Shown here: positions 1 to 5,185 of the stretch, piece by piece
Layout of the letters: every line of letters begins with the position of its first letter
Numbering within the stretch: position 1 is the first letter of the stretch
Source: CAYRTV01 sp964505785
GTDB lineage: Bacteria > Acidobacteriota > Aminicenantia > Aminicenantales > Aminicenantaceae
DNA length: 6,123 nt
Assembly (NCBI GenBank): GCA_964505785.1
Contig: CAZDJZ010000047.1
Coordinates: 1-6,123 of the forward strand
Direction of reading: 5' to 3'
Notes under the pieces: model-generated
Told to the model about the DNA's origin: nothing
Database searches by the model: none
Seen by the model: only the letters and a program-made list of their open reading frames with translations
Program-made: the position numbers and the translations under genes

Positions 1-46
1 ACGAGACAAAGCAGTCTAAGGTCCTTCGCTTCGCTCAGGATGACAT
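1..46 (-). repeat. Right arm of a dispersed inverted-repeat element, cut by the window edge
   Basis: On the minus strand this starts ATGTCATCCTGAGCGAAGCG and continues through GGACCTTAGACTGCTT. It matches the right arm of the element at 3332-3455: an identical 18-mer lies at 9-26 and 3407-3424. The opposite arm would lie before position 1. The arm overlaps the 3' end of the O-antigen-ligase gene and supplies its stop codon. Confidence 0.75.
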
Positions 47-1270
47 TGAATAAGTATAGGTCGTCATTTTGCGTTTTGCGTTTTCCGGTGCTTCAGCATG
101 ACTTTGACAATAAAAATAAATATATCCGGCAGCCGGGACGAATAAAAGCAGGTCAACACCGAAAAAAGCTGCCGTTGATTCGAAAAAACTGCGGGCGGTC
201 AGAAAGCCGACGATCAGAACGGATTCAATTAAAACCATATCTCTTTCCAATTGTCCTGAGCGGATCCGCTTTAAAATCCGGTTTTTCAACAACACATACC
301 AAATACTGACAACAGCCGCAGTAAAAAAAAACAGTCCGATAATTCCTCCATGCATCATGGCATGCACATAAGAATTATGAATGTGCTGAGAATCCAAAAG
401 AATGCGGTCCGAATGAAATCCCCATCCCAAAAAAGGTGATTGTTTAATTCGAGCAAAAGCCTGCTGCCATGTCATCTCTCTTCCGGTAAGATTTACCAAC
501 TGATTCAAACTCTCTTCAGCACGGATTCTGTATCCCACGACATAGAGAATGTAGGACAAAACTGGAATTAATAAAAGTAATTGCCACCGTAATCCCAGCA
601 TATGCACCAGCAGGATCCCTGCCACACCCAAACCCAGCAATGCCGTGCGGGACTGGCTCTGAATCAAGAGGAATAGTGCCAAAGCAGCCGGGATAAGCCA
701 GACAAACCGTTTCAGATCCCTCTTCAGGATGATCCTGACAATGGAAATGATCAAAATAATCAGGGCGAACCGGCCTGCGCCATTGGCGCGTATTTGACCA
801 ATTCCAAAGGGCAGTTCATAAAACATCATTCGATAAGGACCGGAAATACCATGGCTTATCGCGGGAGGAAGTAAGCTCAAAAAAACCACACCGCATAAGA
901 TATAATTAACATTGATCACATGCTTTAAAACATCCAGAGCTTTTTCTTTCTGCACCACGAACCAGGTTAAAAGAACTGGAGAAAGATAAACCCCGCCCCA
1001 ATAGAGCGCAGTCTGTTTTTGAGGGGAGAAAAAGGAAACAGCCATCCCGACAAAGGCATAATAAAAAAAAAGACCGGCGGGATTAGTAAGGGTCGGAACT
1101 TTTACACGAGCCAGCAGCATGAAAATTACGACTATGTACAGGGCTAATACCGGCAAAAATGCCCGCAACCCCTGAAACATCGCCAAAGGATTTAAGAACA
1201 TTCCACTGGTCACATTGTAAATCCCGGAGAACATCCCTCCCCAAATCATCAGCCAGAGTATTATGATCAT
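35..1270 (-). CDS. O-antigen ligase/polymerase family membrane protein (Wzy_C domain)
   Basis: This is a 411-residue polytopic inner-membrane protein with about ten hydrophobic segments (for example around 36-54, 66-82, 119-138, 189-204, 208-246, 306-327, 371-388). The Wzy_C signature is present in order: SQSRTALLG (204-213), TGREMTW (262-268), SPFLGWGFHS (278-287), then HNSYVHAMMHGGIIGL (298-313) in the loop before the late membrane helices. Members move undecaprenyl-linked polysaccharide onto lipid A core, polymerise repeat units, or glycosylate proteins; sequence alone does not say which. The gene follows the glycosyltransferase by 15 nt in the same frame and is probably co-transcribed. 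The ATG at 1270 has GTAGG directly against it with no spacer, a poor ribosome site. In-frame ATGs follow at residues 8 and 13, and an in-frame TAA blocks extension upstream. The last few residues (MSS) and the TGA stop are read from the dispersed repeat, and the stretch before them contains a GCGTTTT heptamer repeat, so the original C-terminus has probably been replaced. Confidence 0.88.
   Translation of the reverse strand: MIIILWLMIWGGMFSGIYNVTSGMFLNPLAMFQGLRAFLPVLALYIVVIFMLLARVKVPTLTNPAGLFFYYAFVGMAVSFFSPQKQTALYWGGVYLSPVLLTWFVVQKEKALDVLKHVINVNYILCGVVFLSLLPPAISHGISGPYRMMFYELPFGIGQIRANGAGRFALIILIISIVRIILKRDLKRFVWLIPAALALFLLIQSQSRTALLGLGVAGILLVHMLGLRWQLLLLIPVLSYILYVVGYRIRAEESLNQLVNLTGREMTWQQAFARIKQSPFLGWGFHSDRILLDSQHIHNSYVHAMMHGGIIGLFFFTAAVVSIWYVLLKNRILKRIRSGQLERDMVLIESVLIVGFLTARSFFESTAAFFGVDLLLFVPAAGYIYFYCQSHAEAPENAKRKMTTYTYSMSS
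67..84. repeat. Heptanucleotide repeat (GCGTTTT) inside the 3' end of the ligase gene
   Basis: GCGTTTT occurs twice in a row (71-77 and 78-84), preceded by TTTT. On the minus strand it encodes the basic tail segment NAKRK of the ligase. It is one of several 7-nt-period arrays in the window with different unit sequences. Confidence 0.5.
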
Positions 1271-1285
1271 CCTACTATTTTTATT

Positions 1286-2602
1286 TTATATAAGGTTTGT
1301 AAATCGTGAGTCGTGAATCGTCGGCTTTGGTTTATTTTTGATTTTTGATTTTTGAGATAACAAAGCATCTTGATATATGCGCTCCATCCTCTCTCCCAGC
1401 CGGTCCCAAACATAATATTCAAGCACACGTTCCCGGGCGGCTTTCCCCATCTTCAGCCGCCGCTCCTCATCCCGGTAAAGCAGATCCAAGGCCCGGGCCA
1501 GGCTATCCGCCGATTTCGCTGGCTCACCTGCTTTGACCTTAATTCCCCATTTACGGTCGATATGAAAGCCTGTTCCAGCCACATCCAAACCGACAACCGG
1601 GCGGCCCCGCGCCATGGCTTCAACGATAACCGCCCCTCCTCCGTCCCGGAAACTGGGAAAAATAAAGACGTCACAGCGCCGCATTTTTTTCAGCAATTCA
1701 CTCCGCTTCATCCAAGGGATAATTTTAACCTTTTCTTCAACTCCAAAATCATGAATCAAGTTTTCCAAGGCCTTTTGTTCCGGGCCTTCTCCTATTATTT
1801 CAAATTCAGCCCCAGGATTTTTTTGTGCAAAAATATGAAAGGCGGAAACAGCTAAAGCAAATCCCTTCAATCTGTGCAAGCGCCCGGCCGTCATGATCCG
1901 GAACGGCCTCTTCATACCCCGCTTCCTCGGCGCCGGGCCGACGTCCTCCTTGGACATACCATTGACAGGAAAATAAATCACCTTTTCCCGGTACTTTTTG
2001 GGGATTTTTTCCCGTGTTTCCCGGTTACAAACCAAAATCGCTCCAGCTCGTTTGGCGCAACGCCGCCGGGTCCACAAGCGGCGCCCCACCCACTGGGCGG
2101 CCTCCCTCCCGAATTCGGATAGTTTTCCTCCCAGGGTATATTCGCTTTTCAGCGGCTTCGGTGTTTTTTGTCCGCCTCCAACCGGTCCCCAGATGAAAGG
2201 CACCGGCAAAAAGGCGCCGATAAAACTGGGGATCCAATCATTTCCGAATGTGATGTGATGAGCGGCATCAAAGTGAATTTGCTTATGAAGATTGCGCGCA
2301 ACTCTCCAGGCCTTTATCTGCCATAAATAATAATAAATCCTCTGGGCGAATTCGATTTTATACATCAATCGCATCCACCGGGGAAGGTTAATGAAGCGGA
2401 TAAATGTGCCCTGCATCATGCCTTCAGATAAGGCTTCCACCACTGCGTCCCGGTTATAGGAATGAGTGATCACCCATACTTCATGCCTGCGGTTAATTTG
2501 TTCGGTCAGATTCCATCCAACCAGGTCTTCACCAGGATGCAGCTGCAGAGAACCGCTCGGATTGAAGGCATAAGCGGATATCAAAATTTTTTTTCGTTTC
2601 AT
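1286..2602 (-). CDS. Glycosyltransferase, GT4 family (group 1, GT-B fold)
   Basis: This is a 438-residue cytoplasmic or membrane-associated sugar transferase, expected to use a nucleotide-activated sugar to extend a surface glycan. The N-terminal acceptor domain starts KKILISAYAF and carries HPGEDLVGW (22-30) and the loop GPVGGG (139-144). The C-terminal donor domain shows AGRLHRLKG (239-247, with the basic residues that usually hold the donor phosphates), GEGPE (271-275), and FRDGGGAVIVEAMARG (318-333). The usual E-x7-E pair is therefore D320-x7-E328, a conservative change at the first acid. The ATG at 2602 lies about 15 nt from a repeat arm and has no good Shine-Dalgarno sequence; I see no convincing promoter nearby. 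The fold ends near residue 415 (ERIYQDALL). Residues about 416-438 are encoded by heptanucleotide repeats and are probably an acquired tail. The donor and acceptor sugars cannot be told. Confidence 0.93.
   Translation of the reverse strand: MKRKKILISAYAFNPSGSLQLHPGEDLVGWNLTEQINRRHEVWVITHSYNRDAVVEALSEGMMQGTFIRFINLPRWMRLMYKIEFAQRIYYYLWQIKAWRVARNLHKQIHFDAAHHITFGNDWIPSFIGAFLPVPFIWGPVGGGQKTPKPLKSEYTLGGKLSEFGREAAQWVGRRLWTRRRCAKRAGAILVCNRETREKIPKKYREKVIYFPVNGMSKEDVGPAPRKRGMKRPFRIMTAGRLHRLKGFALAVSAFHIFAQKNPGAEFEIIGEGPEQKALENLIHDFGVEEKVKIIPWMKRSELLKKMRRCDVFIFPSFRDGGGAVIVEAMARGRPVVGLDVAGTGFHIDRKWGIKVKAGEPAKSADSLARALDLLYRDEERRLKMGKAARERVLEYYVWDRLGERMERIYQDALLSQKSKIKNKPKPTIHDSRFTNLI
1303..1355. repeat. 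Two heptanucleotide arrays inside the 3' end of the glycosyltransferase gene
   Basis: ATCGTGA-GTCGTGA-ATCGTCG occupies 1303-1323 and three exact ATTTTTG units occupy 1334-1354. Both have a 7-nt period but unrelated sequence. Bases 1322-1355 (34 nt) are identical to 5980-6013. Read on the minus strand they encode the lysine-rich, low-complexity tail of the glycosyltransferase. They resemble the short tandemly repeated (STRR) heptanucleotide sequences known from cyanobacteria in form only. Confidence 0.8.
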
Positions 2603-2653
2603 TTTATGTAACCCGCGTCATTGTGAGCGGCCGAAGGATGCACAAGCCAATAA

Positions 2654-2787
2654 TACGTTATCCTCAGGGCTGCGGCAGGCAGCCCCGTATGTTATCCCCA
2701 GGGCTTTGCCGGCCATTAATATGTCATCCCCAGGGCTGCGCCGGCCATTAATATGTCATCCCCAGGGCTGCGCCGGCAGCCCGTGGG
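2654..2787. repeat. Tandem repeat of about 32 nt, four copies
   Basis: Copies lie at 2654-2687 (34 nt, divergent), 2688-2719, 2720-2751 and 2752 onward. The unit reads TATGTCATCCCCAGGGCTGC followed by GCCGGCCATTAA. Copies 2 and 3 differ at three positions. The two outer copies end in a different version that closes a perfect 7-bp hairpin, GGGCTGC/GCAGCCC (2667-2685 and 2765-2782). The last copy runs into the GATCTTAGACTGCATCG core of a dispersed element, so the array looks like tandem duplication of an element's left end. Confidence 0.85.
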
Positions 2788-2874
2788 GATCTTAGACTGC
2801 ATCGCTTAACGAATATCGATACCGTCTCGTCATGCAATCGCCGTCTGATATTCCCTCCGCTCAGGGAATGACAT
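2753..2874. mobile_element. MITE-like inverted-repeat element, copy 1
   Basis: The element opens with ATGTCATCCCC and closes with GGGAATGACAT, giving terminal inverted repeats around a 122-nt non-coding body. The inner core GATCTTAGACTGCATCG matches copy 2 at 3332-3455 with one or two changes. No transposase is present, so if it moves or moved it relies on functions elsewhere. It could also be a REP/BIME-type palindromic repeat instead of a transposon derivative. Confidence 0.55.
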
Positions 2875-2882
2875 GTTTTATC

Positions 2883-2918
2883 AGGGCTGGAGCGGCAAGC
2901 AACGCCGCCGCCAGCCCT
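2883..2918. other. Strong stem-loop
   Basis: AGGGCTGG pairs with CCAGCCCT (8 bp) and GCGGC with GCCGC (5 bp), separated by an A/CG internal bulge, around the 7-nt loop AAGCAAC. There is no T-run after it on either strand, so it is not a standard intrinsic terminator. It is probably part of the repeat landscape (REP-like) or a transcript-stabilising hairpin. Confidence 0.5.
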
Positions 2919-3190
2919 AAAACCAGGGTTGAATTCATTTTCGGCAGGCTACCGCCGGTGGCTATTTTACCAGAAATTTGTAATTTAAAGGAAAAATTCA
3001 ATTCAATATCTGAAGATTTACTTTAAGGAGGGGAATTTCCACACTGAAATCCTAACCCTTTCCTCCTTTCGTTTTCCGCCCATATTATCCATCTCTTTTA
3101 TATGGAATAAAATAACCAATTCAGATGAAAATGGGGGTGATATTGGCGCTCGTTTCTTCACCCTTTGAGAGGATGAAACGAATCATCCTT

Positions 3191-3315
3191 TTGCTCGCTG
3201 CGCTCGCGTTCATCGCGTTCTTTTAGTCTGTCTAGGTCTTTCTAGGTCTTTCTAAGTCTGTCTAGGTCGGTCTAGGTCTATTCGGTCTGTTCGGTCTGCT
3301 TGCTTCGCTCGCGTT
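3191..3315. repeat. Decamer/nonamer tandem array with 18-nt caps
   Basis: From about 3225 the sequence repeats in 10-nt steps (TCTAGGTCTT, TCTAGGTCTT, TCTAAGTCTG, TCTAGGTCGG), then changes to 9-nt steps (TCTATTCGG, TCTGTTCGG) at 3277-3294. It is flanked by GCTCGCTGCGCTCGCGTT (3193-3210) and GCTTGCTTCGCTCGCGTT (3298-3315). The same architecture recurs at 5731-5866. An 18-mer in the array (3251-3268) is identical to 5746-5763. No coding function is apparent. Confidence 0.8.
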
Positions 3316-3331
3316 CGCAGCGTCCGTCCCT

Positions 3332-3455
3332 ATGTCATTCCCGGAGCGAAGCGACGGGAATCTTAGAGTGCATCGTTTCTTGGAATCGGGGCCGTCTCAT
3401 TCGGCGAAGCAGTCTAAGGTCCTTATGGCCGGCTTCGCCGCCCTCAGAATGACAG
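3332..3455. mobile_element. MITE-like inverted-repeat element, copy 2
   Basis: It opens ATGTCATTCCCGGAGCGAAG and closes CTCAGAATGACAG, about 124 nt, with terminal inverted repeats. The left arm carries GAATCTTAGAGTGCATCG. The right arm carries the inverted AAGCAGTCTAAGGTCCTT, identical to the arm at the window start. It ends about 40 nt upstream of the promoter of the solute-binding-protein gene and does not disrupt it. Confidence 0.6.
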
Positions 3456-3497
3456 GCATGGAAGTTTAGCGGTTTGCGTTATCCGGTGAAAAAATAC

Positions 3498-3525
3498 TTG
3501 ACATTTACGTCCACTGCACTACTAT
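3498..3525 (+). promoter_or_regulatory. Sigma-70-type promoter of the solute-binding-protein gene
   Basis: A perfect -35 box TTGACA (3498-3503), a 16-nt spacer and a -10-like TACTAT (3520-3525) put transcription start near 3532. That leaves about 37 nt of leader before the ATG at 3569 and makes the GTG at 3530 an unlikely start. Confidence 0.65.
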
Positions 3526-3564
3526 AGGAGTGTTAAAGGAGTGCTTTAAGAGTGCCATAGGAGG
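3526..3564 (+). promoter_or_regulatory. Leader with serial Shine-Dalgarno-like motifs
   Basis: Four purine motifs follow each other at 10-12 nt intervals: AGGAGTG, AGGAGTG, AGAGTG and finally AGGAGG (3559-3564). Only the last is followed by an ATG, 4 nt later at 3569, and is taken as the working ribosome binding site. The others carry GTG codons but no spacing that would make them good starts. Whether the series affects translation is unknown. Confidence 0.4.
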
Positions 3565-3568
3565 AATC

Positions 3569-4600
3569 ATGAAAAAAACTTTTTTGACTGGAATGGTTAT
3601 TGCTGTCATTTTTTCCGCATGCAGTTCTGATTCCATCCAACAACCGGATGAAGTGACTTTGACTCTCGGCGCCTACACGGTGCCCAGGGAAGTATATGAA
3701 AAGGAAATCATTCCCGCCTTTCAAAAGATGTGGATGGAAAAGACCGGACAATCCATCAAGATTCAGCAATCATATATCGCTTCCGGCGCCCAATCCCGGG
3801 CCATTGAGCAAGGATTTGAGGCGGATATAGCCGCCTTATCCCTTGAGGAAGATATTGATCGCCTGCGCAAATGCGGTTTGATCACCCATGACTGGAAACA
3901 AAAAACCGGGGGCGGATATGTCACCCGCTCCCTTGTTGTTGTCGCTTACCGGGAAGGGAACCCTAAAAACCTAAAAGACTGGGAAGACCTGGCCCGAAAG
4001 AATGTTGACGTTCTCTATCCAAGCCCGAAAACTTCCGGCGGCGCCATGTGGGATATCATCTCAATTTACGGTGCCGGTTTGAAAATGAGCGAAGCCCGCG
4101 AGGGTTCGGCAAACCCGTTTTATGCCCGGAAACTTTTGAAATCCGTGCAAAAAAATGTCCGGGCGATGGCAAAATCAGGCCGGGCATCAGTGACCGCTTT
4201 TGAAAATGGTATCGGAGATGCCCTGGTCACATATGAAAATGAAATTTTTCTCCGCCGCCTTCAAGGCCGGAACATCCCCTTTTTTATTCCAAAGGCTACG
4301 GTCCTAATTGAAAATCCTATTGCCGTTATTGATGCCTATGTGGATAAACACGGGACACGGTCTGCGGCTGAAGCGTTTGTTGATTTTACTCTCAATCAGT
4401 GGTCCCAGAAAACGTTTATGCGGTATGGTTTCAGGCCCGTGATCGATGTTGTCAAAGATGAAGATAACTCCTCCCGTTTCCCTCAACCCGAATTTCTTTT
4501 TAACGCCGGCTATTTGGGCGGCTGGGATGTTATTCGCAAATCCATTTTTGGTCCTGAAGGGGTCTGGACAATAATCATGGAGGAACTTGGCCGTGAATAA
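3569..4600 (+). CDS. sbp: Sulfate-type extracellular solute-binding lipoprotein (Sbp family)
   Basis: This is a 343-residue periplasmic binding protein of the sulfate/thiosulfate ABC-importer family. The start is the ATG after AGGAGG; a GTG at 3530 would add 13 residues before an obvious signal peptide. Lys-Lys and a hydrophobic core lead to a lipobox-like FSAC, making Cys18 the likely lipid-modified residue, although Phe at -3 is unusual. Family blocks appear in order: GAYTVPRE (34-41), QSYIASGAQSR (67-77), NPKNLKDWEDL, SPKTSGGAMWD (152-162), NGIGDALVTYENE (213-225), FRPV (288-291) and GGWD (317-320). The SGG main-chain anion site and the serine of ASGAQ are kept. The tryptophan that bonds sulfate in the enteric protein is Tyr222 here, and the early Asp is Thr37. 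Sulfate or thiosulfate is likely, but another oxyanion is possible. No CysT, CysW or CysA partner is in the window and the gene looks monocistronic. Confidence 0.9.
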   Translation: MKKTFLTGMVIAVIFSACSSDSIQQPDEVTLTLGAYTVPREVYEKEIIPAFQKMWMEKTGQSIKIQQSYIASGAQSRAIEQGFEADIAALSLEEDIDRLRKCGLITHDWKQKTGGGYVTRSLVVVAYREGNPKNLKDWEDLARKNVDVLYPSPKTSGGAMWDIISIYGAGLKMSEAREGSANPFYARKLLKSVQKNVRAMAKSGRASVTAFENGIGDALVTYENEIFLRRLQGRNIPFFIPKATVLIENPIAVIDAYVDKHGTRSAAEAFVDFTLNQWSQKTFMRYGFRPVIDVVKDEDNSSRFPQPEFLFNAGYLGGWDVIRKSIFGPEGVWTIIMEELGRE

Positions 4601-4644
4601 AGGCGACATCTCCGCGCCCAGCTTAAAGAATTGGGCTATATTGA

Positions 4645-4681
4645 GTGAAGAGTGAAGTAAGTGAAGAGTAAAGAGTGAAGA
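4645..4681. repeat. Heptanucleotide array (GTGAAGA)
   Basis: Units are GTGAAGA (4645), GTGAAGT (4652), then after a 2-nt insertion GTGAAGA (4661), GTAAAGA (4668) and GTGAAGA (4675). The array begins 45 nt after the stop codon of the solute-binding-protein gene, so a 7-nt array lies close to this gene end as it does at both polysaccharide genes. Confidence 0.75.
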
Positions 4682-4729
4682 GAAATTAAAAATGGTCAAA
4701 ACGAATCATCATGAGGAACGCACCCCCCT

Positions 4730-4853
4730 ATGTCATCCCCGAGCCGCGGAGCGGCGATGGAGATCTTAGACGGCTTCGCCGAATGAATCAACCCTATTTT
4801 ATTCAGACAAGGCCGCTTGGGATCCTTCGTCGCTGCACTCCTCAGGATGACAT
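4730..4853. mobile_element. MITE-like inverted-repeat element, copy 3
   Basis: ATGTCATCCCC at the left and CTCAGGATGACAT at the right bound a 124-nt non-coding body. The left arm contains GATCTTAGACGGCTTCG, the counterpart of GATCTTAGACTGCATCG in copy 1. The inner parts differ more from copies 1 and 2 than the ends do. Its length agrees with the other two full copies to within 2 nt. Confidence 0.6.
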
Positions 4854-4938
4854 ATGTTGGCACTCTGGGAATGACATGGACGGAAAAAACGACCAATTAG
4901 TGATGAAAATTAAGATAGATTGCGTTTTTTACAAACGA

Positions 4939-5109
4939 TTAGGTTTTTGAATGGCCGCGGCAGGCACCCGTGCCCGTCACGTTCATGCAGCCGGTTGCAG
5001 ATTGCTCCGGGCCGTTTCCATATTGAGCCTTGCAATCCCCGAGCACCCACTCGTTGGATTTTCCCCGGGTCACGACGGTTAATTCAGGCTTATTCCACCG
5101 TTTTTTCAT
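4939..5109 (-). CDS. Small cysteine-containing peptide, candidate RiPP precursor
   Basis: The product is a 56-residue soluble peptide with no signal peptide or membrane segment. Its front half, MKKRWNKPELTVVTRG...EWVLGDCK, reads like a conserved leader. From memory, similar short peptides in uncultivated bacteria begin M-K-K-x-W-x-K-P-E-L-x-V-L-x-R and reach V-L-x-x-C-K before a variable Gly/Cys-rich end; I cannot name a characterised family. The back half (about 28-56) is rich in Gly, Thr, Ser and Asn, with Cys41 and Cys50 in addition to Cys26. The start at 5109 is chosen because GAGGG lies 4 nt upstream and the leader pattern begins there. An ATG at 5124 (AAGG 4 nt upstream) would add MSEGK. 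The gene lies just downstream of the S26 peptidase gene on the same strand and has its own promoter. A modified natural product, bacteriocin or signalling peptide is possible. No radical-SAM, YcaO, cyclase or export gene is visible. Confidence 0.72.
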   Translation of the reverse strand: MKKRWNKPELTVVTRGKSNEWVLGDCKAQYGNGPEQSATGCMNVTGTGACRGHSKT

Positions 5110-5149
5110 TTTACCCTCACTCATTCTACCTTGGCATTTGATATAGTGT

Positions 5150-5179
5150 ATTATTGAACATTCCTATCCATTTTGTCAA
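5150..5179 (-). promoter_or_regulatory. Promoter of the small-peptide gene
   Basis: On the minus strand there is a perfect TTGACA (5174-5179), an 18-nt spacer and AATAAT (5150-5155, five of six to consensus). It starts 6 nt after the peptidase stop codon. Transcription would begin near 5143, giving a short leader. The peptide can therefore be expressed separately from, and more strongly than, the peptidase. Confidence 0.6.
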
Positions 5180-5185
5180 TAATAT

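Larger units (their letters stand above)
2603..3497. other. Gene-free repeat mosaic between the glycosyltransferase and the solute-binding protein
   Basis: No open frame here has family resemblance, a ribosome site and repeat-free sequence. In order it holds a degenerate repeat arm (about 2617-2645), 32-nt tandem units (2654-2787), an inverted-repeat element (2753-2874), a strong hairpin (2883-2918), a non-repetitive AT-richer stretch (about 2965-3170), a 10/9-nt array with its caps (3191-3315), and a second element (3332-3455). The genes on either side are divergent, so the control region for the glycosyltransferase should be here. The AT-richer stretch is the likeliest place, but no clear promoter can be read. 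Confidence 0.7.
4601..4938. other. Gene-free gap with repeats between two convergent genes
   Basis: The solute-binding-protein gene and the small-peptide gene converge on this 338-nt gap. It holds a weak hairpin (4616-4636, no T-run), a GTGAAGA heptamer array (4645-4681), a third inverted-repeat element (4730-4853) and about 80 nt of unremarkable sequence. No clear intrinsic terminator was found for either gene, which raises the chance of overlapping convergent transcripts. Confidence 0.6.

Noticed and set aside
1370..1855. Plus-strand frame of 161 residues
   Set aside because: It lies antisense inside the well-supported glycosyltransferase and has no recognisable motif.
2654..2787. Possible CRISPR array (32-nt repeats)
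   Set aside because: The units are directly adjacent with no spacers between them, and no cas gene is present.
2832..3026. Plus-strand frame of 64 residues
   Set aside because: Its first half is the right arm of a dispersed element and the strong hairpin; composition is unlike the real genes and there is no start signal.
3025..3068. AAGGAGG paired with CCTCCTT as a regulatory stem
   Set aside because: The loop would be about 30 nt with no supporting inner pairs, and no gene is close enough to be controlled by it.
3125..3226. Short frame ending MKRIILLLAALAFIAFF, which looks like a signal peptide
   Set aside because: It has no usable ribosome site, is followed at once by a stop, and its hydrophobic part is read from the 18-nt cap that also occurs at 5849-5866. 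The likeness is a by-product of the repeat.
3456..3568. Riboswitch (for example SAM-type) upstream of the sulfate-family gene
   Set aside because: Only about 37 nt separate the predicted transcription start from the ATG, too short for a known sulfur-related riboswitch, and no conserved core was seen.
4616..4636. GCCCA...TGGGC hairpin after the solute-binding-protein gene as an intrinsic terminator
   Set aside because: The stem is only 5 bp with an 11-nt loop and there is no T-run after it.
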